64,000 bases of DNA, from positions 18,920,170-18,984,169 of the forward strand of contig OY986970.1 of NCBI GenBank assembly GCA_963920575.1, in the 5' to 3' direction. A model generated the notes under the pieces. The model ran no database searches and was not told the origin of the DNA. It was given only the letters and a program-made list of their open reading frames with translations. Positions 46,050-55,923 of the stretch are shown here, piece after piece. A program made the translations under genes and the position numbers. This DNA is from Narthecium ossifragum (Eukaryota; Streptophyta; Magnoliopsida; Dioscoreales; Nartheciaceae). The first letter of the stretch is position 1. The number at the start of each line of letters is the position of its first letter.

Positions 46050-48646
46050 TGTCACACCCTGACCCAGAAAACCCATCCAGGGCGGGCCGTGAGGGTTCCT
46101 ATCACTATTCATCTTCAATTGGCGCGATACGAATGCGGAAAGACGGATAAATTTAAACAATTTATAATCCAGAGGCAAACAGATATTTAATTCATATAAC
46201 ATCAAGTTGTAATGTTCAATATTTGATACAAAAATCCTCCAAGGTACAGATATGATTCAAGATCCCCAAAACTCCTCAAAGGTTTACAACATGCATATAT
46301 ATAAATCAAAAAGGTACAACAGTCATATCCTCCAACAAAACCTCAGACGCCTCTGGAGGTACTCGCGCCGCCAAAGGCAGATCCCGCCGGCTCCACGGAC
46401 GAAGAACTGCCGCCTGCATCTGCAAACGCAGCCCGGGTAGGAATGAGCGATAAGCTCAGTAGGGTTTTACTCTACGGCACACTGAAAGGAGGAAAACAAC
46501 AACAGAGTTGTCTTCCAGCTCAAGTCTAACGGATGCCTCGGGTCCCACAACCCTATCGACTCCCCAAGGGATCCTACTATCCTCAACCGACCACGCTGGG
46601 AAACTCAACCAACACGCTGGGAGGAAAGAACCGGAACCAGTAGGATCACCATTACCCAGCAAGAAACCACTGCCTGGGGACCATGTCAGGGACGTCGACA
46701 CCCATCCTTAGAACTTAGCTTCGGAAGACAACCCGACCTCTAAACCTCAACAATGATCAGAGTCAACTAGCGTGAATTCTCAAAAGACATGAGACTTGAT
46801 CAAACAATCACACCCTACTCCTGACTACCCATCCACGGTCCTAACGCTAGATCCGAGCTACCCGAGAGCCTCGAATCGGCGACCCAAACCATCGCCCGCC
46901 TAACCTCAAATGCCTCTAATGCATACAATGCATGATCCTAGGCAAACATCTATCCTAGATGTCTCTATATGTCACATCAGCAGTTATAAGTTCAGCAGAT
47001 ATACAATAGCCCTCGGCACTCGCCGGCAAGAGGCTAAGGTTCCACAACTTCCCATTAGCTAGCACTCATAGCTAGCTAATGGCTAAGCATTCAAATAAGC
47101 ATTGAACTACCATCCAACATGTATTAAAGGTTGATCATACTCGAAAACCATCCATAAATCCATCGGAAGGCAAACGCCCGATTCAATTCCTTATCTCAAT
47201 ATGAATCCCTTGAAAATCCCGTGAAAACCATCATGTATACTTCCCAACATGATTGGGCATCTAACATGAATGAAAGCCAATTAAAGAAAGCCAGAAAACA
47301 CTGTTCAGGCGCTCACGGTCGATACGACGGTCGATCCGTGCATCGACCGTGAGGCCACGGTCGATGTCACGGTCGACCGTGGAGCCAAAGCAAAGAAAAC
47401 CACATGGACGACGGTCGATCGGCCCATCGACCGTCGAGAGCCCAAAACGAGACAGAGCCTAACGGACGATGCGACGGTCGATCCGACGGTCGACCGTGAG
47501 GCGGGATGAAAAAGAGGTAAGTCCCACGGTCGATCGATCCATCGACCGTGGGAGGCCAAAACCCCGACAGAGCCTAACGGACGATGCGACGGTCGATCCG
47601 ACGGTCAACCGTCAGGCCCAGAGTAAGCATATTAAAGCCTGGCGGTCGATACATCGATCGACCGTCGAGCCTGACGGTCGATGCACTTATCGACCGTCGA
47701 GCTCGCGACGCAACATGCCAAAAATCCTATTTCTAGGTTTTCAAGGATCAAAACATGTTTGAAAACAATGAAACTTTGTAGGCAAGTGTATTTAACTATG
47801 GGGAATCCAATGATGTAAAGAAATCCCATTTTTGACGGTTAAATCTCGAAATCTCCTATCTAGGTGGAAAATGGACAAAAACCGACCAAGCTTCGACAAT
47901 ACGGGAAACGAACGACAAAAACCCAGATCCCCAGTGTAAGAATACAAGGGAAAGAAGCACACCACATATGTAAAGAGCTACAAGCATTCTACGAGGTATT
48001 CCACAGCAAAAAGTCACATACAACCTAACCTAGTAGAACCCAATCGCGAGATCGAGGTAGAAACTCCTACCTGGGCAAGCAGTGAGGTTCCTCCACGCGT
48101 CCAGCCAGTCGTGCCGTGAAGATCCGCTCCGCAATGCTCAGCCCTCCAAGCTCTAGCCCAGCCGGAGGAGAAGGGGAGAAGAGAGGAGAAGGAACGTTGG
48201 CAGGAGGAGAAAAGAAGAAGGAACGGGAGGAAGAAGGAGAAGAGGGGGAAAAAGGTGAGTTGGAGCCAACTGCTCCAACTGCCCCCACTAACAGGCCACT
48301 AACGGGCCGGACCTAACCAACGGGTCAAAAGCCCACTGACTCGCTCACGAGCCCGATCGATCGCTCAAGGGTCGTAAGCTGCCCAGAAGCAAGCTTCAGC
48401 GCGCCCGAGCTGGGATCTTCCGATCCCGGGTCCACCTAACCATTCTAAACAACCACATACATCAGTCCAAGGCCGTGGGTGCAACGCGGGTGTGAAACCG
48501 ACCACCAAGGGGCATATTTACCAAAATGCCCCTGGGGTCCAAACCGCCACACGATCACCCGATCGTGCCCGACGCGGAACCAAACCAACAGGAAACCGGC
48601 TCTCGACCCACGTGGTCGAGTCAGGTCTGGGGGACGGGCCCTCACA
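46050..48646 (-). mobile_element. Solo LTR (chromovirus family), TSD GGTGC
   Basis: The 2597-bp LTR begins (plus) TGTCACACCCTGACCC and ends GGGCCCTCACA, with GGTGC duplicated at 46045-46049 and 48647-48651. It is colinear with the LTR at 30007-32405 and has no internal coding region. Confidence 0.92.
47315..47705. repeat. GGTCGAT/ATCGACC inverted-repeat array in solo LTR
   Basis: About eight imperfect palindromes, for example CCACGGTCGATCG...ATCGACCGTGG. Same position in the LTR as the array at 31250-31590. Confidence 0.8.
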
Positions 48647-48651
48647 GGTGC

Positions 48652-49209
48652 TCGGGGGAGCGCTCATAGATCTCGAAGTCGAAGGAGGACGCGGTCGCAG
48701 CAATGGCGAATAGGGTCGTGGCATACGAGTAGGGGTGGTGGGGATGAGGAGGGAAAAGGGACCGAAAAGGTACCTGAAGGAGCACCCATCTGCTAGCAGC
48801 ATGGCGAGGTTCGCGGTGGCTGTGGAGGTGGGGGAGGGGCTATGGTAGAGGAGAAGAGGGCGTTCAAGCCGGAAGGGGTGTGGCGGGTGTGCGAGGCGGC
48901 CGCTGACGAAGTCGAGGCGGCCACCGCCCTAGCAGAGGTCCTGTGGGGATCCACGCTACCACACACGCCATGGTCGATAGTTAAGGTGGAGGTGGGGTAG
49001 GGGCTACGGTAGAGGAGAAGAGGGCGTTCAAGCCGGAAGGGATGCGGCGGGTGCGGGACGCGGTTGCCGACGAAGCCGAGGCCGCCACTGCTCTAGCTGA
49101 GGTCCTGTCGGGATCCACGCTGCCACGCATGGCATGGTCGATAGATAAGGTGGAGGTGGGGGAGGGGCTCCGACAGAGGAGAAGAAGGTGTTCCAGCCGG
49201 AAGGGGTGC
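48652..49209 (+). pseudogene. ARM-repeat protein fragment, 3' part with tandem copies
   Basis: Reads GALIDLEVEGGRGRS, ARFAVAVEVGEGL, then in a shifted frame EKRAFKPEG and EAAADEVEAATALAEVLWGS. These are the last helices typical of this ARM-repeat family. The tail is then repeated with a period near 164 bp (starting near 48816, 48985 and 49149). The third copy is cut at 49209 by another solo LTR. Confidence 0.6.
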
Positions 49210-51616
49210 TGTGAGGACCTGCCCCTCTTTTTCCTTTGGCTTGTTGTTGACCCAAGGGCAATTTGGGAAATTGCGCCTTGGCGGTCGATTCACACTGGGT
49301 GTGCACACACATACCTTGTTTGGTGCTTGTGTTTGTTAGAAAGGTTAGGTGGAACCAAGTTCGAAAGTTCTGGGCTTGGGCCTGTTTTTCAGCCCAAGTT
49401 GGCCCTTCTGGGCAGAGAGAATCGATCCCTTGGTCGAGGAAGATCGATCCTCCTGTGCCTGGAAGTCGTTGGCGGTGGCTTTCGAAGGACGGCCACGACG
49501 GTGGCCGTCGCTTCCCCTGTCAGGAGAGGGGAGACTTTTGCTCCCCTCCTTCGCCTTTCCCCCGCCTTCGCTGGCTTTTCCCCGGCCTTACCCCCCTTCC
49601 CCTCCTCCTTCCTTTTCCCCCCGGCTTCTCCTTTCTTCTTCCTCGCGAGAGCCCTGTTTTCCTCCCCTATTCCGGCAGCCCCTTTCCCTCCTCCGTTCTC
49701 CCTCCTCCGGCCACCGTTTCTGGAGCTTGAAGGCTCGTTGAAACCGTGACGGCGTGAGGAAGATCCTTGGCTAGGCTTCTTGGGTCGAAGCAGCTTTGTG
49801 GAGGTAGGGTTCTCACTCAAAACTCCGGCTATTTCTTTGAGGGTTTTGAAATCGGGTTTTGTTTTGCTTAGATCTCCTTGTGGAGTTGATGTTTTCCGGT
49901 TTTAAAGCCATGAGTAGCTTCGGGTTCTTAGATCTACCAGCCCACCAAGTTTAGTGAGGTTTGGTTGTGTCTTCCGGCGGTTTTCCCGGCCGGAAGTACG
50001 CCGGAACCCATAAGGATCGATCCTCCTGGGAGGAAGGATCGGTCCTCCTGTGTTGGCTTGCTACGCCCAGCGAATGATCGATCTTCTTATGGGAGAAGAT
50101 CGATCATGGGGCCTGGGTTAGCATGGTCACCCTTCGTCCCGAGAAAGATCGATCTTCCTGGGAGGAAGGATCGATCTTCCTTGGCGCGACATGAAGGGCG
50201 CCCTCTGTCTCGAGAAAGATCGATCTTCCTAGGAGGAAGGATCGATCTCCTTTGTCTCGACAGTGAGGGGAGCTCACTGTTACTTAAGTGATCGATCCTT
50301 CCTTCGTAAGGGATCGATCCTTCTGTAGCAGAGAGGGTTTTTTGAGGGTTTTGCCCGCGGGGCTTACTATGTTGTTCATCATGCTTATTGTTTACTGTTT
50401 TGTGGTTAACCGAGGGAGTAATGAACCCTTGGGAATGCTTAGTACAATTGGGCCATGGGTTATGCCCTTTTACCGCTTTATGGTGAACCGAGGGAAGTCA
50501 TGATCTACGAGAGTGCTTAGAATAAATGGGCCGATGGTATGCCCTTTTTGTGTTACTTGTTACTGCTTTACTTATATCCTGCCCTGCTTCCTATGCATTA
50601 GACATGCTAGGTTTCACTGGGTGGGGTTGACCCGTGGACTTCGATGACTAAGGCTAAGTGGTAGATGCCGTTACCCTAACTTGTGTCCCCATGCTGGTGT
50701 CCAGTATGGGTGAGGGTGTCCTACAGGTATCGTCTGGCCCACCCTGTGTCAAGGACCGTCGGAGGTAGTCCAGTCCTCGAGCAGTGGCTATCGGAGGGAC
50801 GTACATTGGACAGGAACCCTGGGGTTGGGGGGGGGGGGAGAGACATCGATGGGATCGATGGACTCCCTGGCTAGACTTGGTCTTTGGTCGGGAGTTAGGG
50901 GTCGCTTTGGCTCTGTTGCTTGGAGTACTGAGAGGTGGTAGTCTTAACCACGGTCGTTCCGCCAAGTGTGGAGATCCCGCTTGGAGAAGGGTGTCCTACC
51001 AGTAGCGTCATGTCCACCCTGTGTCAGGGATTGTCGGAGTTGTCCACCCCTGAGCAGTGGTTGTCGGAGGGGCGTACTTGGGACAGGAGTCCTTCGGGTT
51101 ATTGACGGGATTTATGGGATCCTTGGCAAGCCTCAGTACTTGGCTTCAGGGTTGGTTCATTGGGTTTGCCTTCTTAGCGAGAGTGGTAGAGTAGGACCCT
51201 GCTGAGCTGTTGCTCATTCCTACTTGGACTGTGTTGCTTGCAGGTGCGGGTCCCAGCTCCTCTCCGGTGCTTCCCTGTCGGCTGTCTCGTGGTGGCGCGC
51301 CAGCTCCTGACCATGTCTGAGGGTCAGGATGGCTTCGTTTGTGCTTTTGTGGAGACCCCGGTGGGTGCTGTAGCTTTTTGGGGACTGTTGATCCCTTGTA
51401 AATCTGTTGTACTAGAACTTCTGTTTAACTCTATTATCTATTTTGTAATAGATGTTAATAGATGTTGTAGTTTCCGCTTCTGCCTTGTGCGTGTTGACAG
51501 CTGTTTCCGCCAGCTGTCTTTTAGTCTCAACTATTTCCGCCAGTTGAGGCTAGTAGTTGTAGGTTTTCCCCCTCGTGTCCCGGCCCGGTCTGGGTCCTGC
51601 GGGTCGGGGCGCGACA
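49210..51616 (+). mobile_element. Solo LTR (chromovirus family), TSD GGTGC
   Basis: The 2407-bp LTR begins TGTGAGGACCTGCCCC and ends GGGTCGGGGCGCGACA, in the opposite orientation to the LTR at 46050, with GGTGC at 49205-49209 and 51617-51621. A hairpin array of GATCGATC type lies at 49420-50330. Long frames through it mix host and LTR sequence and are not genes. Confidence 0.92.
49420..50330. repeat. GATCGATC hairpin array in solo LTR
   Basis: Arms such as AAAGATCGATCTTCC and GGAAGGATCGATCTT pair across short loops at least six times (dense at 50010-50325). Same type as in the LTR at 25494-27793, which is in the opposite orientation. Confidence 0.8.
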
Positions 51617-51621
51617 GGTGC

Positions 51622-51700
51622 GGTGGTTGCGCGAGGCGGCCGCCGACGAAGCCGAGGCCACCACCGCCCTAGCCGAGGTCATGTGGTGATCCACGCACGC
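51622..51700 (+). pseudogene. ARM-repeat tail, end of third tandem copy
   Basis: Continues the host fragment after the solo LTR: EAAADEAEATTALAEVMW-like residues followed by a stop. The duplication GGTGC joins it to 49209. Confidence 0.55.
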
Positions 51701-52079
51701 CATGGTCGATATATAAGGTTGATTGGTCGAGAGTCGAGACGGGAGAAGGATAGGATGAGCTCAGCTGAAGGTAAGAAAATAAGGTAAATAAGGCATGTAC
51801 ATGGGTAAACTTCGGTTCTTCAGTTCTGACCTGAAGTTTTTTTAAGGAACTGAAACCCGAACTATTTTACCTTGTAGAACCGAACGGAACCGAATGGACC
51901 GAACTAATTCGGTTCGGTTCGGTTCGGTTCTTCGGGTTCGGTTCGGTTCTGCTCACCCCTACCACTACCGTCTAACCACCCACCTCCACTGCCTCCTCTC
52001 TATGACTCAGCTGCAACGTGTCCCCTTCTCTCCTTCTCTCTCGACGACTCTGCTCCCCTCTCTCCTCCTCTCTCAATGA

Positions 52080-52149
52080 CTCAGTTGCCACGTGTGAGAA
52101 AATAAATGAGTCAGATTGTGACTCACAAAACCTGATCTTATATAATAGA
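52080..52149 (-). mobile_element. Helitron-like 5' end, second copy
   Basis: The minus strand begins TCTATTATATAAGATCAGG at 52149, preceded by A, and is nearly identical to the end at 45248 over about 70 bp. The hAT element at 45351-51961 lies inside the sequence that follows. No matching 3' end was found. Confidence 0.4.
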
Positions 52150-52159
52150 TATAGACATA

Positions 52160-53511
52160 CATAGTTTTTTATATAACCCCCCCAAACCCCACACACCCCC
52201 CCTCCACCCCCCACCCCCCCGCAGCGGCGTCCCCGTCTCGTCCCCCCCCTCGGTCCGTCGCCCCCATCCGATGGAGTTGGAGGTCTCGCCGACCGTCGAT
52301 CCGAGCTCGCCACCTCAATTCATCACCGTCGCCGTCATCGATCCGGATCCCACGGAGCTGCAGACTCCGTCGTCGATCCCGATCCGACGGAGCAGGAGCC
52401 TCCTCACACGACCTCCTCCCCGATCCGTCGTCGTCGCCGATCTCGATCCCGTCATCGATCCAGATTTAGATCCACCGTCGCCGATCTCCCCTTCCGTCAT
52501 CGCCATCCCATCCGCCGCCGATCGCCACCCGATCTCGTTGTCGCGATCCGAGCGCGCTGCAGTCCGATCGTAATCCGAGCTCGCGTCCGACGCCGATCTC
52601 CCCTTCGGTCGAGGCCATCCCATCCCGTCGCGTCCGACGCCGATCTCCCCTTCCGTCGTCGCCATCCCATCCCGTCGCGTCTGACACCGATCTCCCCTTC
52701 CGTCGTCGCCATCCCATTTCGTCATCGTCATCTCCCCTTCTGTCGTCGCCATCCCATTCATCGCATCTGATGCCGATCTCCCCTTCTGTCGTTAACAAGC
52801 CAAGCCGTTACCAAGCCCGTCAGTGATCCCTCTCCCGAGCTCGGCAAAGGGGACAACAGCTTTTCCAATGGCGAAGGCGGAGGGAGGGAAGGCGTAGTGG
52901 GGTTCTTGGCGTCGCGGGAGGGCGATCGACGAGGAGAAGCCATGGATCGCGGGGCGTAGCTGATTTTTTTATTTTGTTTTTTTTTACAATTACTTTTTGT
53001 GATTACCTTTTGTTTTTTGTAGTAACTTTCCAATTTTATAGTTACTTTTTATTTTTTTAGTTACTTTTCAGTTTTTTTCAATTTTGTAGTAACTTTTCAT
53101 TTTTTTCAATTTTGTAGTAACTTTCAGTTTTTTTAGTCATTTTTTTCAATTTAAATATTTGTAGTTACTTTTCACTTTGTAGTTAAAATATTACAAACTA
53201 TTCTGTAAAATATTTGTAGTTACTTTTCAATTTTGATAATTACTTTTCATTTTTTTAGTAGTTATTTTCTAAATTTTTTGGTAGTTACTTTCCAGCTTTT
53301 TTTGATAGTTACTTTCCAGTTTTTTTGGTAGTAACTTTCTGGCGGGAATATGAATAGTCATTAGGAATACGAACAGTCACTGGGATGTTAAGAGGGCATT
53401 TTAGTAATAAAAAAATATAGTTGTAAAAAAAGAGACTAACTGACTTAACAGCTTAGTAAGATGACTACATAGCAAATAAGATCTCTCAAAGAGACTAAAT
53501 GACAATTATCT
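52160..53511 (-). mobile_element. Repeat-rich element with AGTTACTTTTC motifs, inverted relative of 40457-42690
   Basis: The segment 53340-53430 is the reverse complement (diverged) of 40640-40720. Next to it, 52970-53340 is an array of AGTTACTTTTCA motifs, and 52260-52960 is GC-rich. Within that, a unit of about 51 bp (CGATCTCCCCTTCCGTCGTC...) repeats at 52590-52790. The frames in the GC-rich block come from the repeats. It interrupts the sequence upstream of the CLE gene at about 53511. Confidence 0.45.
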
Positions 53512-54084
53512 GTAGAAGTAATTGATTAAACAAGCTTTGGAACAACAGAGGAGGCACAGGGATCACAAACTTGGAATATGCCTTACTAGAAATATATGGA
53601 GCCTAAGAACACGCTGGGACGATGCATGCGCATCGAAACGGGACAATTGGAGATGAAAAGTGATTGGGGTACATGTGACGTAGGCATGTACATCTTACAT
53701 AACCACTTTCAACGGTCCATATCCACTCACATCCACTGGTCCTCATCACGTAAGCTAATAATACATGGCCACGTAAGCCATGCGCAATATACATGACTGA
53801 AAAGCCATGTACACAAATCTCTTTTCATTGGAGATGGAGGTATTTTAAGTTTGTGATGATAGACAGCTAAAAACATGCGGCTGGTCAATTAAAAGCCCTC
53901 AAAGTGGCAATTAAATACATCTCTAATTATTGAGACAAAAAGGGCGAACCCATTAACAAACTCACCATCAAATCAAGACGAACAGACCAGTGTGACCGCA
54001 CGAACAACAACATGACAAATAAAGCTCTCATATATACTCCTAATCCTACCCCTCATTACGTACCTCCCACAACACAATCCAAAT
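53512..54084. repeat. Copy 2 of the duplicated segment, upstream of the CLE gene
   Basis: Matches 38273-38293 plus 39483-39876. Ends 384 bp before the TATA box of the CLE gene. Contains the MITE at 53655-53826, which copy 1 lacks. Confidence 0.8.
53655..53826. mobile_element. Mutator-like MITE, TSD ATTGGAGAT
   Basis: The 172-bp element starts GAAAAGTGATTGGGGTACATG (cut here to its first bases) and ends in the matching inverted sequence CATGTACACAAATCTCTTTTC. A 9-bp duplication ATTGGAGAT at 53646-53654 and 53827-53835 is the Mutator signature. Copy 1 at 39610 has the empty site with a single ATTGGAGAT. Confidence 0.85.
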
Positions 54085-54467
54085 ATATAGTAGTGCCATT
54101 GCGACCTCTCTATTAGCTAGTAGTTCTTCACCATGGTGGATGGATTTTGGAGCTACATGGTGACTAGACCCACACCCTTATTAGAATACTAGATAGGAAG
54201 AAGACTGGAAGAAGGTGTACTAGGTATCACGCACTAAATACTAAAGTCTCATATCATCATACGTACATACATATTGATATCACTAAGATATAGGAAGCTG
54301 TTGCCTTGTTTCCTTTTCTATCTAAGAGTCAGTTAAGTAGAAGAAGAAAAGACAACCGGCCTTCCAATTAATATAGAATGAAGCCACGTACAAGGCTGGT
54401 TTTTTACTTCCCACTTGTTTTTTTTTAAAGCCATGACCTTAAGGCCGGTGGTGCTAATCTCTACAGC
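54085..54467 (+). promoter_or_regulatory. Proximal upstream region of the CLE gene
   Basis: About 380 bp of unique sequence between the duplicated segment and the TATA box. No specific binding site is claimed. Confidence 0.35.
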
Positions 54468-54474
54468 TATATAA
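54468..54474 (+). promoter_or_regulatory. TATA box of the CLE gene
   Basis: TATATAA in GCTATATAAGCTAGG, 77 bp before the start codon; transcription would start near 54500. Confidence 0.7.
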
Positions 54475-54550
54475 GCTAGGGCACTCTTGATGCCATAGAG
54501 TACTCTCTTCATTCTCTCAGCAGCTCTATATTGGTTTCATCATCAGAGAA

Positions 54551-54796
54551 ATGAGGAGGTTGCAAGGGTTGGTGTGCTCCTTGTGTCTGATACTGCTGAT
54601 TTGCTACGCTATTGGAAGGTCCGAGTCCCGGGTGCTCGACCGGAGGGAGTTGAGAGAGGCCTTCGAAAAGAGCTTGACGGTGGCGCCCGCCAGTGGGTCG
54701 GTGCGATCGGAAGAGGAGGTGGTGGTTTCGAAACGGCTCAGCCCCGGAGGACCGGACCCGCAGCACCACTCAATGGAGCCTTCCAAGAACACCTGA
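54551..54796 (+). CDS. CLE family signalling-peptide precursor
   Basis: The 81-residue protein begins with a secretion signal (residues 1-~26, hydrophobic core LVCSLCLILLICYA). A variable, charged middle follows, and then the CLE motif RLSPGGPDPQHH at residues 62-73, preceded by the processing site KR. Eight further residues follow the motif. CLE peptides are cut out, often hydroxylated and arabinosylated at the prolines, and bind leucine-rich-repeat receptor kinases of the CLV1/BAM type outside the cell. They regulate meristem, vascular or root growth. The motif equals that of Arabidopsis CLE2-type (group A) peptides, which have been linked to root and nutrient responses; that role is an inference here. 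Single exon, as is common in the family, with a TATA box 77 bp upstream. All key motif residues are intact. Confidence 0.92.
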   Translation: MRRLQGLVCSLCLILLICYAIGRSESRVLDRRELREAFEKSLTVAPASGSVRSEEEVVVSKRLSPGGPDPQHHSMEPSKNT

Positions 54797-55511
54797 TATG
54801 TATTAACTATTATGAGATCAAATTCTGATCAAAGCCCTTTCTTCTTCAAGTGTGGATTCCTTTTGTTCTGGAATAATGGTGGACTCTGGGTTTTTATTTT
54901 GTTTTGTTGTCCGTTCTCACTGTTGTTGTATGGGTGGCCGGGTCATGCAAAATTGAAGAATAATGTATATAATAAGCTCAATTTTGTCCTATATGTAAGT
55001 GATGCTGCTGGACTGCACCATATATATATATAGCTACCCCAATGATTGGCATAAAAGTCGGCTGTGTACTTTAAAGTAGTTTAATTTTATGAGATTTATT
55101 GAATTTTCTGTGAGCAATGTTCCCACCTCCTGCAAGGCTGCAATGGAACGAATGGGCGAAACCCGGACTTCCTCATTCTGTCGGCTCCGGTGTTTGGTCC
55201 GTCCTTGGTTTCAAAATAAGCACAACTGCATGCATGCATGCTCGCGCATTTTAGAAAACTGGAACTGTTGTGTTCGCTCGATTCAAGTGACCCTTCCATT
55301 TGAAACCACGAATTCCGTTTCGCCGTTCCATTCCTGAGGGGCGGCCAAACGCCGTAATGCGTGTCCCTATCTTTTTATTTTGATGAGATTATAGATCCGT
55401 ACGTAGGATAAAAACATCTTTAGAATTTAGCACCATCTCATATATCATGTCCCACGACACTAATGTGGCCCAAGTGGTTTCCCATTTAATCTGTTACAGT
55501 TCAGAGGGACT
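54797..55511. other. 3' flank of the CLE gene
   Basis: AT-rich 3' UTR and flank. A TATATATATA run at 55020-55032. No gene recognised. Confidence 0.4.
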
Positions 55512-55527
55512 AATTAAAAGCACCACT

Positions 55528-55907
55528 TGGCTGGCATGGCGGAGATGTGCGCTGTTATGGAGGCTCTACATCATACAGGAATAGATGACATCGTAGCTGC
55601 TTTGTTCAATTGGACTCCATATGGACTATTGAGATTCTGAATGGATGTAGGTTAAGGCCTCGGGAGCTGGAAAGTCCATGCCAAAGAGATCTTGGTTACT
55701 GTTTTGATTTTTGAGTCCGTCTTGTTTTGTTATATCCCAAGATGTAACGGGAAGGCTGACAATATAGCCAATACAGTTAGAGTTAGTCGGTTTAGTTACT
55801 TTTGGTCCGGGAGGGACGCTACGGCCCTCTTATTTGAGACGTCTGATGTAAGTAGAGTTCTTCTACTAATCTAACCTTCGGGCTGATCATCTCATAAAAA
55901 AAAAAAA
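55528..55907 (+). mobile_element. 5'-truncated LINE tail with 16-bp target duplication
   Basis: The 380-bp fragment ends in a run of about 13 A and is flanked by AATTAAAAGCACCACT at 55512-55527 and 55908-55923. The coding remnant YIPRCNGKADNIAN resembles the end of a LINE RNase H domain (motif NxxAD), but stops break it. Confidence 0.85.
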
Positions 55908-55923
55908 AATTAAAAGCACCACT

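Larger units (their letters stand above)
45351..51961. mobile_element. hAT element carrying an ARM-repeat gene fragment, with two nested solo LTRs
   Basis: Starts TAGGGGTGAGCA and ends TGCTCACCCCTA, perfect 12-bp terminal inverted repeats. It is flanked by the perfect 8-bp duplication CCACTACC at 45343-45350 and 51962-51969. CCGAACC-rich subterminal sequence resembles the MITE at 11605. Removing the two solo LTRs leaves about 1.6 kb, most of it an ARM-repeat gene fragment. No transposase is visible, so it is a Pack-type, non-autonomous element. Confidence 0.8.

Noticed and set aside
49042..49749. 235-codon plus-strand frame
   Set aside because: It starts in the captured ARM-repeat tail and runs into a solo LTR that inserted later, so it is an accidental fusion.
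26838..50330. CRISPR-like array
   Set aside because: The repeats are palindromic, irregularly spaced, diverged and lie in plant LTRs without cas genes.
52271..53033. Frames in the GC-rich block upstream of the CLE gene
   Set aside because: They come from the ~51-bp repeats and change frame with each repeat error.
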